A stretch of DNA of 64,000 nt from Candidatus Zixiibacteriota bacterium (GTDB taxonomy: Bacteria; Zixibacteria; MSB-5A5; JAABVY01; JAHJOQ01): NCBI GenBank assembly GCA_018820315.1, contig JAHJOQ010000059.1:23835-87834 (forward strand), given 5' to 3'. The first letter of the stretch is position 1, and each line of letters starts with the position of its first letter. The notes under the pieces are model-generated. The model ran no database searches. It was not told the origin of the DNA and saw nothing but the letters and a program-made list of their open reading frames with translations. Shown piece by piece: positions 16,480 to 27,721 of the stretch. Both the position numbers and the translations under genes were made by a program.

Positions 16480-17766
16480 TTGACTGACAGAAAAACCCAA
16501 TCTTCTCACAGCGGATTCACCGGTTTGGGCATTGCACCCGGTCTGCTTGATGCCATAGATCGCCTCAAGTTCACCGAACCAACACCAATCCAGCGGCAGT
16601 CCATACCGATAACTATCGAGGGTAAAGATCTTATCGCAATTGCACAAACGGGGACCGGTAAAACACTCGCTTACGGTATTCCAATGATACAGCGCCTGGC
16701 CCAGATCAAGGGACGGGGTCTCGTTCTAGCCCCGACACGTGAACTGGCTCTTCAGGTTGACGAGGCGCTGAATTCCGTCGGACGATCTTTGGGGCTGCGC
16801 ACTACGGTACTGATTGGCGGAGCATCAATGGCAGTTCAACTCCGCTCTCTCGAACGGAAACCGCGTGTTATCGTCGCCACGCCCGGTCGTCTGATTGACC
16901 ATCTCGAGCATCGGAAAGTCAGTCTAGCCGACGTGCAGATACTTGTTCTGGATGAGGCGGACCGGATGCTGGACATGGGGTTTGCGCCCCAGATCAACAG
17001 GATTTTGGCGGACGTTCCGAAGAAGCGTCAGATGATGCTGTTTTCGGCTACCATTCCGGAGGAGATTATGACTCTCGCCAGACGCGAGATGGAATTTCCC
17101 ATTCATGTCGAAGTTGCCCCCTCCGGAACCGCACCTGAGAAGATTATCCAGGAGATGTTTTTCATCGAAAGAGGGGCGAAAACGCAGTTGCTCGAAGTCA
17201 TGCTTAATCGATATCTCGGCCCGGTGCTCATATTTACACGGACTAAGCACGGCGCACGCAAGCTCGCTCGTCAAGTCAGATCTATGGGGCACACGGCGGC
17301 GGACATCCATTCCGATCGGAGTCTATCACAGCGTCGCGAAGCGCTCGATGGTTTTAAGTCCGGGAAGTACCGCGTGCTGGTGGCGACCGATGTCGCAGCC
17401 AGAGGCCTCGATGTCTCGGGAATCGAGCTGGTTGTCAACTACGATCTGCCAACGAATACTGAAGACTATGTCCATAGAATCGGACGCACCGGGCGAGTTG
17501 GTCTCCCCGGTCGGTCGGTTTCTTTTGCCACTCTCGATCAGAAGAAAGATGTGAGGAGTATCGAGCGACTGATCAGAACAGACCTGCCTATTTCAGTACT
17601 TCCGGACCTGCCTCCCCCGCGCAGGCGGATGCCCGCGACCGATTCCCCAGACAGAAGTCGACCGCCACGACGTCAACCTTCTGCGCAACGGCCATCAAGG
17701 AAGCCACCACGCCAACGTCGTCAGTCAAGTCGGAAGAGTCGTAAAGGGTGGAAACGAGAGAAGTAA
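16480..17766 (+). CDS. rhlE: DEAD-box RNA helicase, RhlE-like
   Basis: 428 residues. The only usable start is TTG at 16480, with GGAGGG 10 bases upstream; a stop at 16450 closes the frame. Helicase motifs appear in order: Q motif (FTGLGIAPGLL...TPIQRQ, 13-41), AQTGTGKT (about 54-61), PTRELA, TPGRL, DEAD in VLDEADRMLD (about 152), SAT in LFSATIP, ATDVAARGLD and HRIGRTGR (near 336). The C-terminal 60 residues are Arg/Pro-rich (RRPPRRQPS-like), giving a basic RNA-binding tail as in RhlE. It is an ATP-dependent RNA unwinding enzyme, often linked to ribosome assembly or mRNA decay. It is monocistronic by appearance. Confidence 0.92.
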   Translation: MTDRKTQSSHSGFTGLGIAPGLLDAIDRLKFTEPTPIQRQSIPITIEGKDLIAIAQTGTGKTLAYGIPMIQRLAQIKGRGLVLAPTRELALQVDEALNSVGRSLGLRTTVLIGGASMAVQLRSLERKPRVIVATPGRLIDHLEHRKVSLADVQILVLDEADRMLDMGFAPQINRILADVPKKRQMMLFSATIPEEIMTLARREMEFPIHVEVAPSGTAPEKIIQEMFFIERGAKTQLLEVMLNRYLGPVLIFTRTKHGARKLARQVRSMGHTAADIHSDRSLSQRREALDGFKSGKYRVLVATDVAARGLDVSGIELVVNYDLPTNTEDYVHRIGRTGRVGLPGRSVSFATLDQKKDVRSIERLIRTDLPISVLPDLPPPRRRMPATDSPDRSRPPRRQPSAQRPSRKPPRQRRQSSRKSRKGWKREK

Positions 17767-18232
17767 GTCTGAGGCCATTGTCTGATCGGTTTCGATTCCA
17801 CTCAAAAGCCGAACAACGGTTCCACCAGACTTCGTCTGACAGGGCAGAGCATGAAGGACAATTGAACGGGTGCAATATTAGGGAAACGAGTAAGTCGTAA
17901 GGCTGGTGTGCTAATACTGGCAGAACTTATCTGAACCTCAATTCAGTGAAGCTACGGACATTGAGATATGAAGACGGCGATTGAGCTTCTCCTGCAATAC
18001 AGAACATCACAATAGCCCTTCTGCAGTACCGAGCGAGATCTAATCGTCCATTTTAGACTGACTGGAAACAGCTGTACGTTGCCAGACATAGTGGACATTG
18101 TGTTTTGGAAGTTGAGGCTGAACTTGTTTGTTGGTAGCTGATTCTTGATACCCTCGTTTCCTCTGATTCATAGTTCGGTCTTTGATTCGATTTTCACCTT
18201 TGAAATTACCGCAACACTTGCTTTCTTGTATC
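17767..18232. other. Intergenic stretch without recognised gene
   Basis: 466 bases between the helicase and the THUMP methyltransferase. I see no coding frame with a ribosome site, no convincing terminator, and no tRNA. Promoter-like hexamers near 18145-18180 have poor spacing. Confidence 0.5.
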
Positions 18233-19423
18233 ATGTTTGCCAATGCAACAAAAGCAGAACATCGTTTCCGGATGGTTGCCAAAACTCTGTACGGATTAGA
18301 GGAGATTTTATCCAAGGAATTGACTGATTTGGGAGCTCAAAATGTGAGGACGATGAACCGGTCGGTTGAATTCTACGGTGATAAGCAATTGATGTATGAG
18401 GCGAATCTGTGGTGCCGCACGGCTACCAGAATTCTCAAGCCAGTGCGCAACTTTAGGGCAGCTGACGAAGAAGAGTTATATCGTGGAGTTCTGAACATTG
18501 AATGGGGGAAATATTTCGGTTTGCATCAGACATTTGCTGTTGATGCTGTCATTAGCGACTCCCAATTCAGGAATTCCCTGTATGTGGCTCAGAAGGCCAA
18601 AGATGCCATTGCTGACCGTTTTCGAAAGGAGACCGGACAGAGGCCATCGGTTGACTTGAAGAGTCCGGACATCAGAATAAATATCTACATATGTCAAAAT
18701 GAATGCACTGTCGCTATCGACTCATCAGGCGAACCTCTTTTCAAACGGGGGTATCGAAGCAAACCAGGCAAAGCACCCTTAAATGAAGTGCTTGCCGCGG
18801 GGATTGTACTGCAATCTGAATGGGATAGAACCAGTTCGTTTGTTGACGCTATGTGCGGTTCAGGAACCATTGTTATCGAGGCGGCCTTGTTGGCTCGGAA
18901 CATCGCCCCGGGACTGACCAGGAAAGCATATGGATTCATGAACTGGCCAGATTATGACATGAATCTCTTCAAGATGATCTATAAAAAGGCTCGCAAGGAA
19001 ATCATCCCGAAGCTGAACTTCACAATTGTCGGTTCTGACATAAACTCAATCCAGGTCCGAGAAGCATCCGAAAACGCCAACCGGGCCGGGATTGGCAGCG
19101 ATGTTAATTTCAGACAGAGTGATATTGTTGATTTGGTTCCCCCTCCGCCGCCAGCTGTTGTGATTATCAATCCGCCATATGGTGAGCGACTTTCAGTCGA
19201 CGACATAAGTAATTCTTATCGCTCCATTGGAGATGCATTCAAGAAAAACTTCACTGGCTATGATGCCTATGTTTTCACCGGGAATTTAGTCGCAGCAAAA
19301 AGTATTGGCCTGAGAACGTCAAGACGAATTGAGATGTATAACGGGCCGATTGAATGCAGGCTGTTGAAATTCGAGATGTATAAGGGCAACCGCAAGAGCA
19401 AATCTGATCCTTCCGCGACTTAA
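18233..19423 (+). CDS. THUMP-domain class I SAM-dependent RNA methyltransferase (RlmL/YpsC-like)
   Basis: 396 residues from the ATG at 18233. The family usually begins close to MVAKTLYGLEEILSKEL, so the ATG at 18269 is an alternative; an upstream TTG at 18182 is unlikely. The N-terminal THUMP and ferredoxin-like part (about 15-160) includes VKNFRA-type and AVDAVISDSQFRNSLY segments. The Rossmann methyltransferase part has FVDAMCGSGTIVIEAAL (about 201-217), VGSDINSIQV and the catalytic NPPYGERL (about 312-319). These enzymes methylate a guanine N2 in 23S rRNA or tRNA. No partner gene is adjacent. Confidence 0.9.
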   Translation: MFANATKAEHRFRMVAKTLYGLEEILSKELTDLGAQNVRTMNRSVEFYGDKQLMYEANLWCRTATRILKPVRNFRAADEEELYRGVLNIEWGKYFGLHQTFAVDAVISDSQFRNSLYVAQKAKDAIADRFRKETGQRPSVDLKSPDIRINIYICQNECTVAIDSSGEPLFKRGYRSKPGKAPLNEVLAAGIVLQSEWDRTSSFVDAMCGSGTIVIEAALLARNIAPGLTRKAYGFMNWPDYDMNLFKMIYKKARKEIIPKLNFTIVGSDINSIQVREASENANRAGIGSDVNFRQSDIVDLVPPPPPAVVIINPPYGERLSVDDISNSYRSIGDAFKKNFTGYDAYVFTGNLVAAKSIGLRTSRRIEMYNGPIECRLLKFEMYKGNRKSKSDPSAT

Positions 19424-19563
19424 TGGACATTGCATGCTAAGAGTTTGGACATGGTTAGTCTGAAGACTTACAGATTGATGCACTACCAGATATCAATTGC
19501 CACGATCTCTATTGACTATCATTGTGATTTGGTTTATTTATCCATCACGATTTAGGAGAGAAA

Positions 19564-19722
19564 ATGGCTATGAGGAAAATAGGCGAGACCTGGTATATAG
19601 ACTGCTCCCTTGGAGGCCGGCGGATTCCAGAATTCGTTGTCTCCGAAAAGAAGACGACTGCTGCTGCGCTGGTTGGGAGTTACATTCCGATTACTGAAGG
19701 GAAACGCTCCCAAACTGACTAA
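19564..19722 (+). pseudogene. Remnant of a tyrosine-recombinase N terminus beside tRNA-Leu
   Basis: A 52-residue frame with a good ribosome site (AGGAGA, 5 bases). Its start MAMRKIGETWYIDCSLGGRR resembles the arm-type DNA-binding N terminus of phage-like integrases (MAxRKxGxxWYIDxxxxGRRxR). It stops after KRSQTD, without the core-binding or catalytic domains. It lies 34 bases upstream of a tRNA-Leu gene, a common attachment target. The most likely reading is a truncated integrase left by a decayed element. A genuine small protein cannot be excluded because the start region is intact. Confidence 0.5.
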
Positions 19723-19756
19723 TGCGATGCAGTCTTGGTGTACTGCGACATATAAT

Positions 19757-19842
19757 GCCGGAGTGGCGGAATAGGTAGACGCAAGGGACTTAAAATCCCT
19801 CGGAGCTTACGCTCTGTGCCGGTTCGATTCCGGCCTCCGGCA
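19757..19842 (+). tRNA. tRNA-Leu (anticodon UAA)
   Basis: 86 bases. The acceptor stem GCCGGAG (19757-19763) pairs with CTCCGGC (19835-19841), with discriminator A at 19842. The anticodon stem is AGGGA/TCCCT with loop CTTAAAA, giving anticodon TAA at 19791-19793. A long class II variable arm (CGGAGCTTACGCTCTG) and a T arm GCCGGTTCGATTCCGGC are present. CCA is not encoded. It reads UUA codons. Confidence 0.97.
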
Positions 19843-20076
19843 TTTTGATTCTCCTTGATCCAGTTACTCGCCAGACAAGTCCAATATAATACTCTCAGTC
19901 CATTTTGCGTCTTGACAGGATGTCGATTTGCACCGATATTAGAAACAGACAATTTTACATCTCAATTGATAGATGATTTTGACTGGTTGGACACCAGACT
20001 TATGATTCAATGCGATCTGGGGCATGGTGCAGGCTTCTGAATGTGTGTGCAATCCGTGTTTGGGAGGTTATCCATA

Positions 20077-23000
20077 ATGAAGAAAGTCAGCTACCTACTG
20101 GCGGCAGTTGTATTGACGGCGGCGTTCGCGTTCATTGCGATTGAACAGGCTCCGGAACAAATGCCGGATCGGGATACACCCGACTTTGCCTACTTCATGA
20201 TGAAGAATGACGGCAAAGTCCCCAAAGTCAAACAACGGCCGAATGACTGGTTCTATGAACAGCGTGCATATCCGACCGGTGACATTCCGGTTGAACGACG
20301 CCTCGAGGCAGCCAGAGCTGCGCGCGAACTCAAGCAGGCCTCAAAGCGTGATGACGTCACCTGGACTCTCGCCGGACCGAATAATATCCCCGGTCGCGTT
20401 GCCGACATTGCGGTACATCCGTCTGAAGTAACCGAAGTCTATATAGCTTCTGCAGCAGGCGGCATCTTCAGGTTGCCCTCACTTGGCTGGCCATGGGAAC
20501 CTCTATTTGACGATGAGGGACCTCAGTCGATGGGCGCTGTCGCCATCCATCCCGATGATCCGAATATTCTCTACGCCGGCACGGGGGAGGCCAACGGAGC
20601 TGCAGATATGTACGAGGGCACGGGCGTCTACAAGACGACCGACGCCGGTCTGACCTGGGATCATGTTGGACTGCCGAACAGCTACCACATTGGGAGAATT
20701 GCCATCGATGCCTTGCGCCCGGAAACGGTGTTTGTCGCGGTGACCGGGAAGCACTTCGGCGGCACGAATCCTGAGCGCGGTGTTTATCGATCTACAGATG
20801 GAGGAGCAAACTGGGAACAGAAGCTGTACTTGACCGATTCCACCGGTTGCATTGATATTGCAGTACACCACTCGACCGGTACCGTTTTCGCCGCAATGTG
20901 GGAAAAGGTGCGCTACGTCGACAGGACCTTTTTCGGAGGAATCACTAGCGGAATTTACAGATCGACTGATTATGGCGAAACCTGGAGCTATCTTGGAGGA
21001 GGTCTGCCGGCGCCCGCATCGGATATGGGCAGAATCGGAGTTACGGTCGATCCAATGTCGACAACTGTCTATGCCATCTATTCGAATGCCGAAGGAGAAT
21101 TTCTCGGAATATACAAGAGCACGAATCTCGGTGACACATGGACTCGAACGAACGACGGCGCAGCATCGGGACTTTTTGGTTCATGGAATGGCGGTTGGTA
21201 TTTCGGTCAGATTCGAGTGGCACCCGGCTACCCAGACATTGTGTATGCGCTCGGTGTCTATCAGTACAAGACATCAGACGGTGGCTACAGCTGGGTGAGT
21301 GCTGACGCGGGTATCCACGTCGATCATCATGCGCTCTGGATCTCGCCGAATGATCCGAATTGGGTTTACAATGGATGCGACGGAGGCGCCAACATTACGC
21401 CGGATGGCGCAGGGCAATGGGCTCAGCTGCTGCAATTGCCCAACACTCAGTTCTATGCGATCGCCATTGATCCGAATGCGCCATACAAGCTCTATGGCGG
21501 CACTCAGGACAACGGATCGATGAAAACTCCGGGCGGAGATGTCGGTGATTGGATTCAGATACTTGGCGGAGACGGTTTCTACTGTGTCGTGGATCACAAG
21601 AATTCGGACATTATCTACGCAGAATATCAGTATGGCAGTCTCAACAAGTCTACCGATGGGGGACAGACGTTCGGTTATGCCATGAATGGCATCGACTACG
21701 GAAATGACCGACACAACTGGAATACTCCCGTGGTGATGGACCCCAACGATCACGAAGTGCTTTATTACGGCTCCCATCGTGTGTACCGCACCGAAAATGG
21801 TGCTGCGAACTGGTCGGTGATAAGTGGAGATCTGACTGATGGCGGCGATTTGCACATAAATACAATCACTACAATTGACGTTGCGAGGACGGACGGGCAG
21901 GTGGTCTATGTCGGTACAGCCGACGGCAATGTCTGGGTCACGACCAACGGTGGGCAGAATTGGTCGCAGATCGATGGCAGCATTCCCGATAGATGGGTAA
22001 CGAGGGTTACTGTTGATCCATTCGATGCAGCCGTGGCCTATGTAACTCTCTCCGGATACAAAGTAGCTGATTACCTACCTCACATTCTTCGAACAACAGA
22101 CTTCGGTCAGAACTGGACAGCAATACACGGCAATCTTCCCGACATGCCAATCAACGATGTTATCGTTGATTATCACGATAACTCTCGCCTGTACATCGCT
22201 ACAGACTATGGCTGTTACCGAACGCTCGACCTTGGAGGTACCTGGGAGTTTCTAGGAGACGGGATTCCATTGTCGACTCCGGTGAATGATCTTGCGTTCG
22301 ATACGAAGTCACGGACGCTTGTTGCGGGTACGCATGGCAGGTCGATGCTCAAGACAGTTCTGGATTGTCCGGATGATACCGACTCTGACGGCGATGGTAT
22401 CATGGATGCCTGCGATAATTGCGTTGACGATTACAATCCGGGACAGGAGGATTTCGACAATGATTTGATGGGCGATGCCTGCGACGATTGCACGGACACC
22501 GACGGTGATGGTTATGGTAATCCGGGATATCCAAATCCAGGCTGTTCCGATGACAACTGTCCTACAGTATACAATCCTGACCAGGCTGATGAGGATGGTG
22601 ACGGCGCCGGTGATGTCTGTGATTACAGGCCGGTTCACTGGGATACAATTTCGACGACCTGTACGGATCTGGTAGTCTCCAATTTCGGCAATTTCGGAAG
22701 AAAGGGACTGGGCCGGGTGAATCTCGATTTCGTCGGTACGGGCGATTGTGACAACACTGCAGAAGTGTATATCTACGATGGATCTCCGGTGATAGCTTAT
22801 GTCAATGACGATGACACGGTTGTGAGCTTTGCGTTATTTGGTGCTCAGACTTTGCGCCTTGTCGACAAAGACAACCCCACTGTTCCTACCGAAAACAACG
22901 GCGAATATGAAGTCTTCAAGACGGGCACATTCGTGACGAAGGATTCGACCATCGGAGTTGAGGTGGGATGGTTCGCGCCTCTCCAACCCGATTCGTGTGA

Positions 23001-23772
23001 TTTCGTAATACAGCACCTCAGGCTGTATTCGTTCGATGGGCAGGCACACTCCGGCTTGTTGATCGGAAATGTTGTCGATTGGGATGTGCCGGGTGATGGC
23101 TATGCAGATAATTCATCCGGATACGACATGACAAAGAAGCTGGTTTATCAGCAGGGAGTCGAATGGGATTATGCCGGCTGTCAGTTTAACGACGAGCGGT
23201 TTGGCGGTCAGGCATGGCTCGGTTACTATGAATCGGGCGATCAGTCACTGAATACGACAACGCAGCCATTTGGAGCGTACATAGAGAGTAATGAAGTCTA
23301 TGTTTGGCCAACTGGAGGCTTTGTTCCAGGTGAACTCTACTCCCGGATGCGACAGGGGGGATACAGTGATCTTCCATACGAGGTCGATGCTCATGCAGCA
23401 ACAACATACTTCAACAACTATGATCTTGCTGCAGATGACACGCTGAACATATTCACGACATTCACCTCGGTCAAGACCGGCACTGTCTCGGACCTCATGA
23501 ATAACGTCGATCAGTCGCGTGGATGGCTGATGAATCACGTGTTGGTGGACCTGATAAGCTACAAATGTGGTGATGCGAATGGCAGTGGCCAGGTGGACAT
23601 TGATGATATCGTTTATTTGATTGCATACATATTCTCCGGCGGTCCGTCGCCCCAGCCGCATGTTCTAGCAGGTGATGTGGATTGCAGTGAGGATGTAGAC
23701 ATAGATGATGTTGTCTATATTATAGCCTATATTTTCATGGGTGGCCCTGAGCCGTGCGCGTATTGCAAGTAG
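20077..23772 (+). CDS. Secreted BNR/sortilin-like beta-propeller protein with TSP3 repeats and C-terminal dockerin
   Basis: 1231 residues from the ATG at 20077, 9 bases after GGAGG; a frame-extending ATG at 20041 lacks one. A signal peptide covers about 1-22. Residues about 85-755 hold repeated Asp-box blades ([57 protein letters not shown]), as in sortilin/Vps10 and xyloglucanase-type propellers. Residues about 765-850 are calcium-binding thrombospondin type 3 repeats ([16 protein letters not shown] and similar). A beta-rich region follows. The last 70 residues are a type I dockerin with two calcium loops ([20 protein letters not shown] and [20 protein letters not shown]). It is likely extracellular and surface-attached. 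A hydrolase or binding role is open. Confidence 0.88.
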   Translation: MKKVSYLLAAVVLTAAFAFIAIEQAPEQMPDRDTPDFAYFMMKNDGKVPKVKQRPNDWFYEQRAYPTGDIPVERRLEAARAARELKQASKRDDVTWTLAGPNNIPGRVADIAVHPSEVTEVYIASAAGGIFRLPSLGWPWEPLFDDEGPQSMGAVAIHPDDPNILYAGTGEANGAADMYEGTGVYKTTDAGLTWDHVGLPNSYHIGRIAIDALRPETVFVAVTGKHFGGTNPERGVYRSTDGGANWEQKLYLTDSTGCIDIAVHHSTGTVFAAMWEKVRYVDRTFFGGITSGIYRSTDYGETWSYLGGGLPAPASDMGRIGVTVDPMSTTVYAIYSNAEGEFLGIYKSTNLGDTWTRTNDGAASGLFGSWNGGWYFGQIRVAPGYPDIVYALGVYQYKTSDGGYSWVSADAGIHVDHHALWISPNDPNWVYNGCDGGANITPDGAGQWAQLLQLPNTQFYAIAIDPNAPYKLYGGTQDNGSMKTPGGDVGDWIQILGGDGFYCVVDHKNSDIIYAEYQYGSLNKSTDGGQTFGYAMNGIDYGNDRHNWNTPVVMDPNDHEVLYYGSHRVYRTENGAANWSVISGDLTDGGDLHINTITTIDVARTDGQVVYVGTADGNVWVTTNGGQNWSQIDGSIPDRWVTRVTVDPFDAAVAYVTLSGYKVADYLPHILRTTDFGQNWTAIHGNLPDMPINDVIVDYHDNSRLYIATDYGCYRTLDLGGTWEFLGDGIPLSTPVNDLAFDTKSRTLVAGTHGRSMLKTVLDCPDDTDSDGDGIMDACDNCVDDYNPGQEDFDNDLMGDACDDCTDTDGDGYGNPGYPNPGCSDDNCPTVYNPDQADEDGDGAGDVCDYRPVHWDTISTTCTDLVVSNFGNFGRKGLGRVNLDFVGTGDCDNTAEVYIYDGSPVIAYVNDDDTVVSFALFGAQTLRLVDKDNPTVPTENNGEYEVFKTGTFVTKDSTIGVEVGWFAPLQPDSCDFVIQHLRLYSFDGQAHSGLLIGNVVDWDVPGDGYADNSSGYDMTKKLVYQQGVEWDYAGCQFNDERFGGQAWLGYYESGDQSLNTTTQPFGAYIESNEVYVWPTGGFVPGELYSRMRQGGYSDLPYEVDAHAATTYFNNYDLAADDTLNIFTTFTSVKTGTVSDLMNNVDQSRGWLMNHVLVDLISYKCGDANGSGQVDIDDIVYLIAYIFSGGPSPQPHVLAGDVDCSEDVDIDDVVYIIAYIFMGGPEPCAYCK

Positions 23773-23808
23773 CGTCACTGAGTGATCTCCTTGGACCGCC
23801 AATCATAG

Positions 23809-23840
23809 CGGGAGCGGCTTTTGCCGCTCCCGTTCTGCTT
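23809..23840 (+). terminator. Intrinsic terminator after the dockerin gene
   Basis: A perfect 10-bp GC-rich stem, CGGGAGCGGC (23809-23818) with GCCGCTCCCG (23823-23832), a TTTT loop, and TTCTGCTTT downstream. Confidence 0.75.
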
Positions 23841-24014
23841 TGGTGTGCTGCTGTTCAATGTGCAGAATGGAACTTCACTCATATTGAAACGTTCTACGCA
23901 TAATAGATGCTGGATTGAAGACGGCTGTTTGCCACATGTTACTTCTGTACTTGACGAGCACGGCTTGTCGCTGTAAACTGCGTTCTGACTTAACTGCAGG
24001 CATAGGAAAGAGAC

Positions 24015-24638
24015 TTGATATTTGCAGCATTTATCCTGAAGGCCATGTTTCTGTCGCTCTCCGGAGTGATGGCGCCGGGACCGATAACGGCGGTCACCGT
24101 AGCGCATGGCAGCAAGTCCCCGCATGCAGGTGCCTGGATTGCAGTCGGCCACGGCATAGTCGAATTTCCCCTGATGATTCTGATATTTCTCGGTTTCGAG
24201 TATCTGCTCAAATCGAATGAGATCCGTGGAGCGATTGGTTTAGTGGGTGGCTTGTTTCTTCTATTCATTGCTTACGGGATGTTTCGCAGCGTCAAGAACG
24301 CAGATCTCGGCTCGATGTCGACATTTAGGTCGCCGGTTGCTTCCGGTGTGATACTTTCAGCAACAAGCCCGTATTTCCTGATATGGTGGGCGACAGTCGG
24401 CGCATCGTTGATAATCGCGTCAGAAGAATTCGGGCTGATCGGCTTCGTTGCGCTGGTTGCTTTTCATTGGACATGTGACCTGGTGTGGTTCTATTTCCTT
24501 TCGGCCCTCTCTTTCAGAAGCGCAAAGTTTTTCGGCGACAAATTTCAGAGAGTAGTCTTTGCTGTTTGCGGTGTATTTCTTATACTCATGGGTGGCATGT
24601 TCATAATTGACGGCGCAAAGATCATGACTTGGCTATGA
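24015..24638 (+). CDS. LysE-family transporter
   Basis: 207 residues from a TTG at 24015, with GGAAAGAG 5 bases upstream. The ATG at 24045 is possible but would cut the first helix. The early motif MAPGPITAVTVAHGSK (about 19-34) is the LysE/RhtB signature (GxxxPGP). Six predicted membrane helices follow, with a loop carrying MSTFRSPVASGVILSATSPYFLIWW. Members export amino acids (Lys, Thr, homoserine lactones and others) across the inner membrane. The substrate is not predictable from sequence. Terminators or repeats flank it on both sides, so it is probably transcribed alone. Confidence 0.8.
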   Translation: MIFAAFILKAMFLSLSGVMAPGPITAVTVAHGSKSPHAGAWIAVGHGIVEFPLMILIFLGFEYLLKSNEIRGAIGLVGGLFLLFIAYGMFRSVKNADLGSMSTFRSPVASGVILSATSPYFLIWWATVGASLIIASEEFGLIGFVALVAFHWTCDLVWFYFLSALSFRSAKFFGDKFQRVVFAVCGVFLILMGGMFIIDGAKIMTWL

Positions 24639-24669
24639 TCCAGATATCGCCTGCAACATTCGCTTTCAG

Positions 24670-24821
24670 GGGCTTGTTGAAGAAGTCTTGTGTGATACAA
24701 AATCCGTCATCGCGAGGAGCGAAGCGACGTGGCGATCTCTATGTCAATCGAGTCTATTGTGAAATGCGGAGATTGCCACGCTTCGCTCGCAATGATTTCA
24801 AAGGTTTCTCAACACGCCGGC
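24670..24821. repeat. Palindromic MITE-like repeat
   Basis: A near-palindrome of about 150 bases. The left half contains GGCTTGTTGAAGAA and CGTCATCGCGAGGAGCGAAG; the right half contains GATTGCCACGCTTCGCTCGC and TTTCTCAACACGCC, close to reverse complements. Elements with a core like CGAGGAGCGAAGCGACG are widespread interspersed repeats in bacteria. It has no coding capacity and lies just upstream of the aconitase ribosome site. Confidence 0.7.
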
Positions 24822-24836
24822 AGGAGTGTATAACAA

Positions 24837-27539
24837 ATGAATGATACATTCAGGTCTTATTCAATACTCAGACTCGATGACACGGAGTTCGGATTTCATA
24901 GTCTGCAGAAACTGGAGACTGCAGCTGGATGCGAATTGTCGCGGCTACCTTTTTCCATAAGGATACTCATTGAGGCTCTGCTGAGGAACTGTGATGGCAA
25001 TTCGATCAGCGAAGAGAATGTGCTCGAACTGGCGAACTGGAAACCCTCTTCTCCTGTGCGCACTGAGATTGGATTCATGCCGGCACGAGTACTGCTGCAG
25101 GATTTCACTGGTGTTCCTGCTATAGTCGATCTGGCGGCGCTCAGATCTGCGATGCACCGCCTTGGAGGCGATCCAAAACGAATCAACCCGTCAATCCCGG
25201 TCGATCTTGTGATCGATCACTCTGTGCAGGTCGATAAGTACGGTTCCGATGATGCTCTTTTGTTCAATGCTGAGAGAGAGTTTGAGCGAAACAGAGAGCG
25301 TTACGAGTTTCTGCGCTGGGGGCAGGGAGCTTTCGATAACCTCAGCGTAGTGCCCCCGGCAACCGGCATCGTTCACCAGGTCAACTTAGAATACTTGGCG
25401 AAAGTAGTGCAAACGAGAGTTGTGGGTGGTCAGCGTATAATCCTGCCCGATACGCTTGTCGGCACGGATTCGCATACGACGATGATAAATGGGCTTGGAG
25501 TGCTCGCCTGGGGAGTGGGCGGCATTGAGGCTGAGGTAGTGATGCTCGGTCAGCCGATTTATATGCTTGCTCCCGATGTGATCGGATTCAAGCTGGGAGG
25601 CGCGCTGCAGGATGGGGTAACAGCTACCGATCTCGTGCTGACCGTAACCCAGATGTTGCGTGCACACGGCGTCGTCGGCAAGTTCGTCGAGTTCTATGGA
25701 TCGGGCTTGAGCAGACTCACACTTGCTGATCGCGCGACGATTGCAAACATGGCTCCGGAATATGGGGCAACGGTCGGTTATTTCCCGGTCGACGCAGAGA
25801 CGTTGGCGTACTTGCAAGGCACCGGCAGGGAAGAGGCATTGGTCAGCCTGGTCGAGGGATACTTCAAGGAGCAGGGGTTGTTCCGAACAGATGAGACCCC
25901 CGATCCAACATATACAGAGACACTCGAACTTGACATGAACGATGTAGAGAGCAGCGTTGCGGGTCCGAAGCGTCCGCAGGATCGTGTCGCACTCAGCGAT
26001 GTCAAAAACAGCTTCCTGGAATCGCTTACTCAGCCGCAGGAGAAGCGCGGGTTTGGACTTGAAAAGAACGATCTCAATAGGGAGATTGACGTCAAAGTCG
26101 AGTCTGGCAGGTCCACGCTGCGTCATGGCTCTGTAGTTATTGCTGCGATTACGAGCTGCACGAACACTTCGAATCCGTCGGTGATGATCGGGGCGGGTTT
26201 GCTTGCGAAAAAGGCGGTGGAGAAAGGACTGAGCGTACCTCCTCACGTCAAGACCAGCTTGGCTCCCGGGTCGAAAGTGGTGGAGGCCTATCTCAGGGGA
26301 TCCGGTCTGCTCCCGTATCTGGAAAAGCTCGGCTTCAATGTCGTCGGTTTCGGATGCACGACCTGCATAGGTAATAGCGGACCTCTTCCTGAGCCGGTGG
26401 CAGAGGCAGTCAGATCGGAGAAGCTTGTTGCGGCAGCAGTACTCAGTGGAAACCGAAATTTCGAGGGCCGGGTAAACCCGCTTGTCAAGGCAGCCTATCT
26501 GGCATCGCCTCCATTGGTGGTTGCCTATGCTCTGGCTGGCAGGATGGATGTCGATTTAGCGCATGAAGTATTAGGTGAAGATGATAATGGTAAGTCAATA
26601 TATATGAAAGATATATGGCCGTCGCAAAAGGAGATTCGAGACACAATTGCCAAGTCTCTTAGGCCTGAGATATTTAGGGAGCAGTACGGCAGCGTGTATG
26701 ATGGCAATCCGCGCTGGAATGCCGTCGAAGTCACCGGAGGAGATATATATGAGTGGGATGACCAGTCGAGCTATATTCGAGAGCCATCGTTTTTTGCCGA
26801 TCTGGCTGCCGATTCAGCAGCACTTGAGGCGATCAACGATGCTCGCGTGTTAGCATTGCTTGGCGATTCGGTAACCACCGACCACATTTCTCCGGCCGGA
26901 GCGATTGCAGCCGATAGCCCGGCGGCGAGGTACCTCAATGATCGAGGAATCGAGCGGAGAGATTTCAATACATACGGTTCGCGCCGTGGCAATCATGAAG
27001 TAATGATGCGCGGTACATTCGGCAACATTCGCATCAAGAATCGGCTTCTGCCGGATTCCGAGGGGGGTGTGACAGAACATCTTCCCACCGGTGACACTAT
27101 GTCGATATACGATGCAGCGATGAAGTACAAATCTAGCGGCACGCCTCTTATTGTGATTGCGGGCAAAGATTACGGTATGGGGTCATCGCGTGATTGGGCT
27201 GCGAAAGGGACCTTCCTGCTTGGTGTGAAGGCAGTCGTATTCGAAAGCATCGAACGAATTCATCGAAGCAATCTGATCGGCATGGGAGTGCTGCCGCTGC
27301 AGTTCATGGTTGGCGAGAATGCCGCTACTCTCGGACTGACCGGCCGGGAGACATATACAATCGAATGCATAGATGATAAGCTCGCTCCCGGGCAGAGTCT
27401 TGCTGTGATCGCTAAAAGCGAATTCGGAGACACTGTGACATTTGACGTGACTGTCAGAATCGACACTCATGTAGAGCTTGATTACTACAAGAACGGCGGC
27501 ATCCTGCAGTTAGTATTGAGGCGAATGCTGAGGTCTTGA
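24837..27539 (+). CDS. acnA: Aconitate hydratase (AcnA type)
   Basis: 900 residues, normal for AcnA/IRP-type aconitase. The ATG at 24837 has AGGAG 10 bases before it. The N-terminal domain includes [18 protein letters not shown] (about 83-100) and [21 protein letters not shown]. The iron-sulfur ligands are the Cys of [10 protein letters not shown] (about 441) and the two Cys of [17 protein letters not shown] (about 507-510). The swivel domain has [13 protein letters not shown] and [12 protein letters not shown]. It isomerises citrate and isocitrate in the TCA cycle and is cytoplasmic. The gene is immediately downstream of the 150-base repeat and ends before a second repeat, so it is probably monocistronic. 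Confidence 0.97.
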   Translation: MNDTFRSYSILRLDDTEFGFHSLQKLETAAGCELSRLPFSIRILIEALLRNCDGNSISEENVLELANWKPSSPVRTEIGFMPARVLLQDFTGVPAIVDLAALRSAMHRLGGDPKRINPSIPVDLVIDHSVQVDKYGSDDALLFNAEREFERNRERYEFLRWGQGAFDNLSVVPPATGIVHQVNLEYLAKVVQTRVVGGQRIILPDTLVGTDSHTTMINGLGVLAWGVGGIEAEVVMLGQPIYMLAPDVIGFKLGGALQDGVTATDLVLTVTQMLRAHGVVGKFVEFYGSGLSRLTLADRATIANMAPEYGATVGYFPVDAETLAYLQGTGREEALVSLVEGYFKEQGLFRTDETPDPTYTETLELDMNDVESSVAGPKRPQDRVALSDVKNSFLESLTQPQEKRGFGLEKNDLNREIDVKVESGRSTLRHGSVVIAAITSCTNTSNPSVMIGAGLLAKKAVEKGLSVPPHVKTSLAPGSKVVEAYLRGSGLLPYLEKLGFNVVGFGCTTCIGNSGPLPEPVAEAVRSEKLVAAAVLSGNRNFEGRVNPLVKAAYLASPPLVVAYALAGRMDVDLAHEVLGEDDNGKSIYMKDIWPSQKEIRDTIAKSLRPEIFREQYGSVYDGNPRWNAVEVTGGDIYEWDDQSSYIREPSFFADLAADSAALEAINDARVLALLGDSVTTDHISPAGAIAADSPAARYLNDRGIERRDFNTYGSRRGNHEVMMRGTFGNIRIKNRLLPDSEGGVTEHLPTGDTMSIYDAAMKYKSSGTPLIVIAGKDYGMGSSRDWAAKGTFLLGVKAVVFESIERIHRSNLIGMGVLPLQFMVGENAATLGLTGRETYTIECIDDKLAPGQSLAVIAKSEFGDTVTFDVTVRIDTHVELDYYKNGGILQLVLRRMLRS

Positions 27540-27540
27540 C

Positions 27541-27702
27541 GTAGGGCAGCGATCCGTAGCGTAGCGGATTGATCCTGCCTGATTCTTCGTTTCGGCTTTC
27601 GAGGGCATTTGTCAGGATCTGCTCACTGATGTTCGCACCTGCTCTTCGCTCCGCTCGATCAGGCAAGGATCGCTGACCTACCATATTCAACGGAATGACA
27701 TG
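27541..27702. repeat. Palindromic repeat of the GTAGGGCA family
   Basis: Outer arms GTAGGGCAGCGATCC (27541-27555) and GGATCGCTGACCTAC (27667-27681) are inverted with one mismatch. Inner arms GATCCTGCCTGAT and ATCAGGCAAGGATC also pair. It is followed by TTCAACGGAATGACA, which recurs near 32924-32938. It starts 1-2 bases after the aconitase stop and may serve as its terminator. Confidence 0.6.
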
Positions 27703-27721
27703 TCGCATTTCCCGTTTCCGC

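Noticed and set aside
19751..19756. TATAAT as the promoter of tRNA-Leu
   Set aside because: It directly abuts the mature 5' end, so transcription would begin inside the tRNA.
21274..21855. 193-codon reverse frame in the propeller gene
   Set aside because: Antisense to repeated Asp-box blades, no ribosome site.
25386..26246. 286-codon reverse frame over aconitase
   Set aside because: Antisense to aconitase with conserved cluster ligands; no support of its own.
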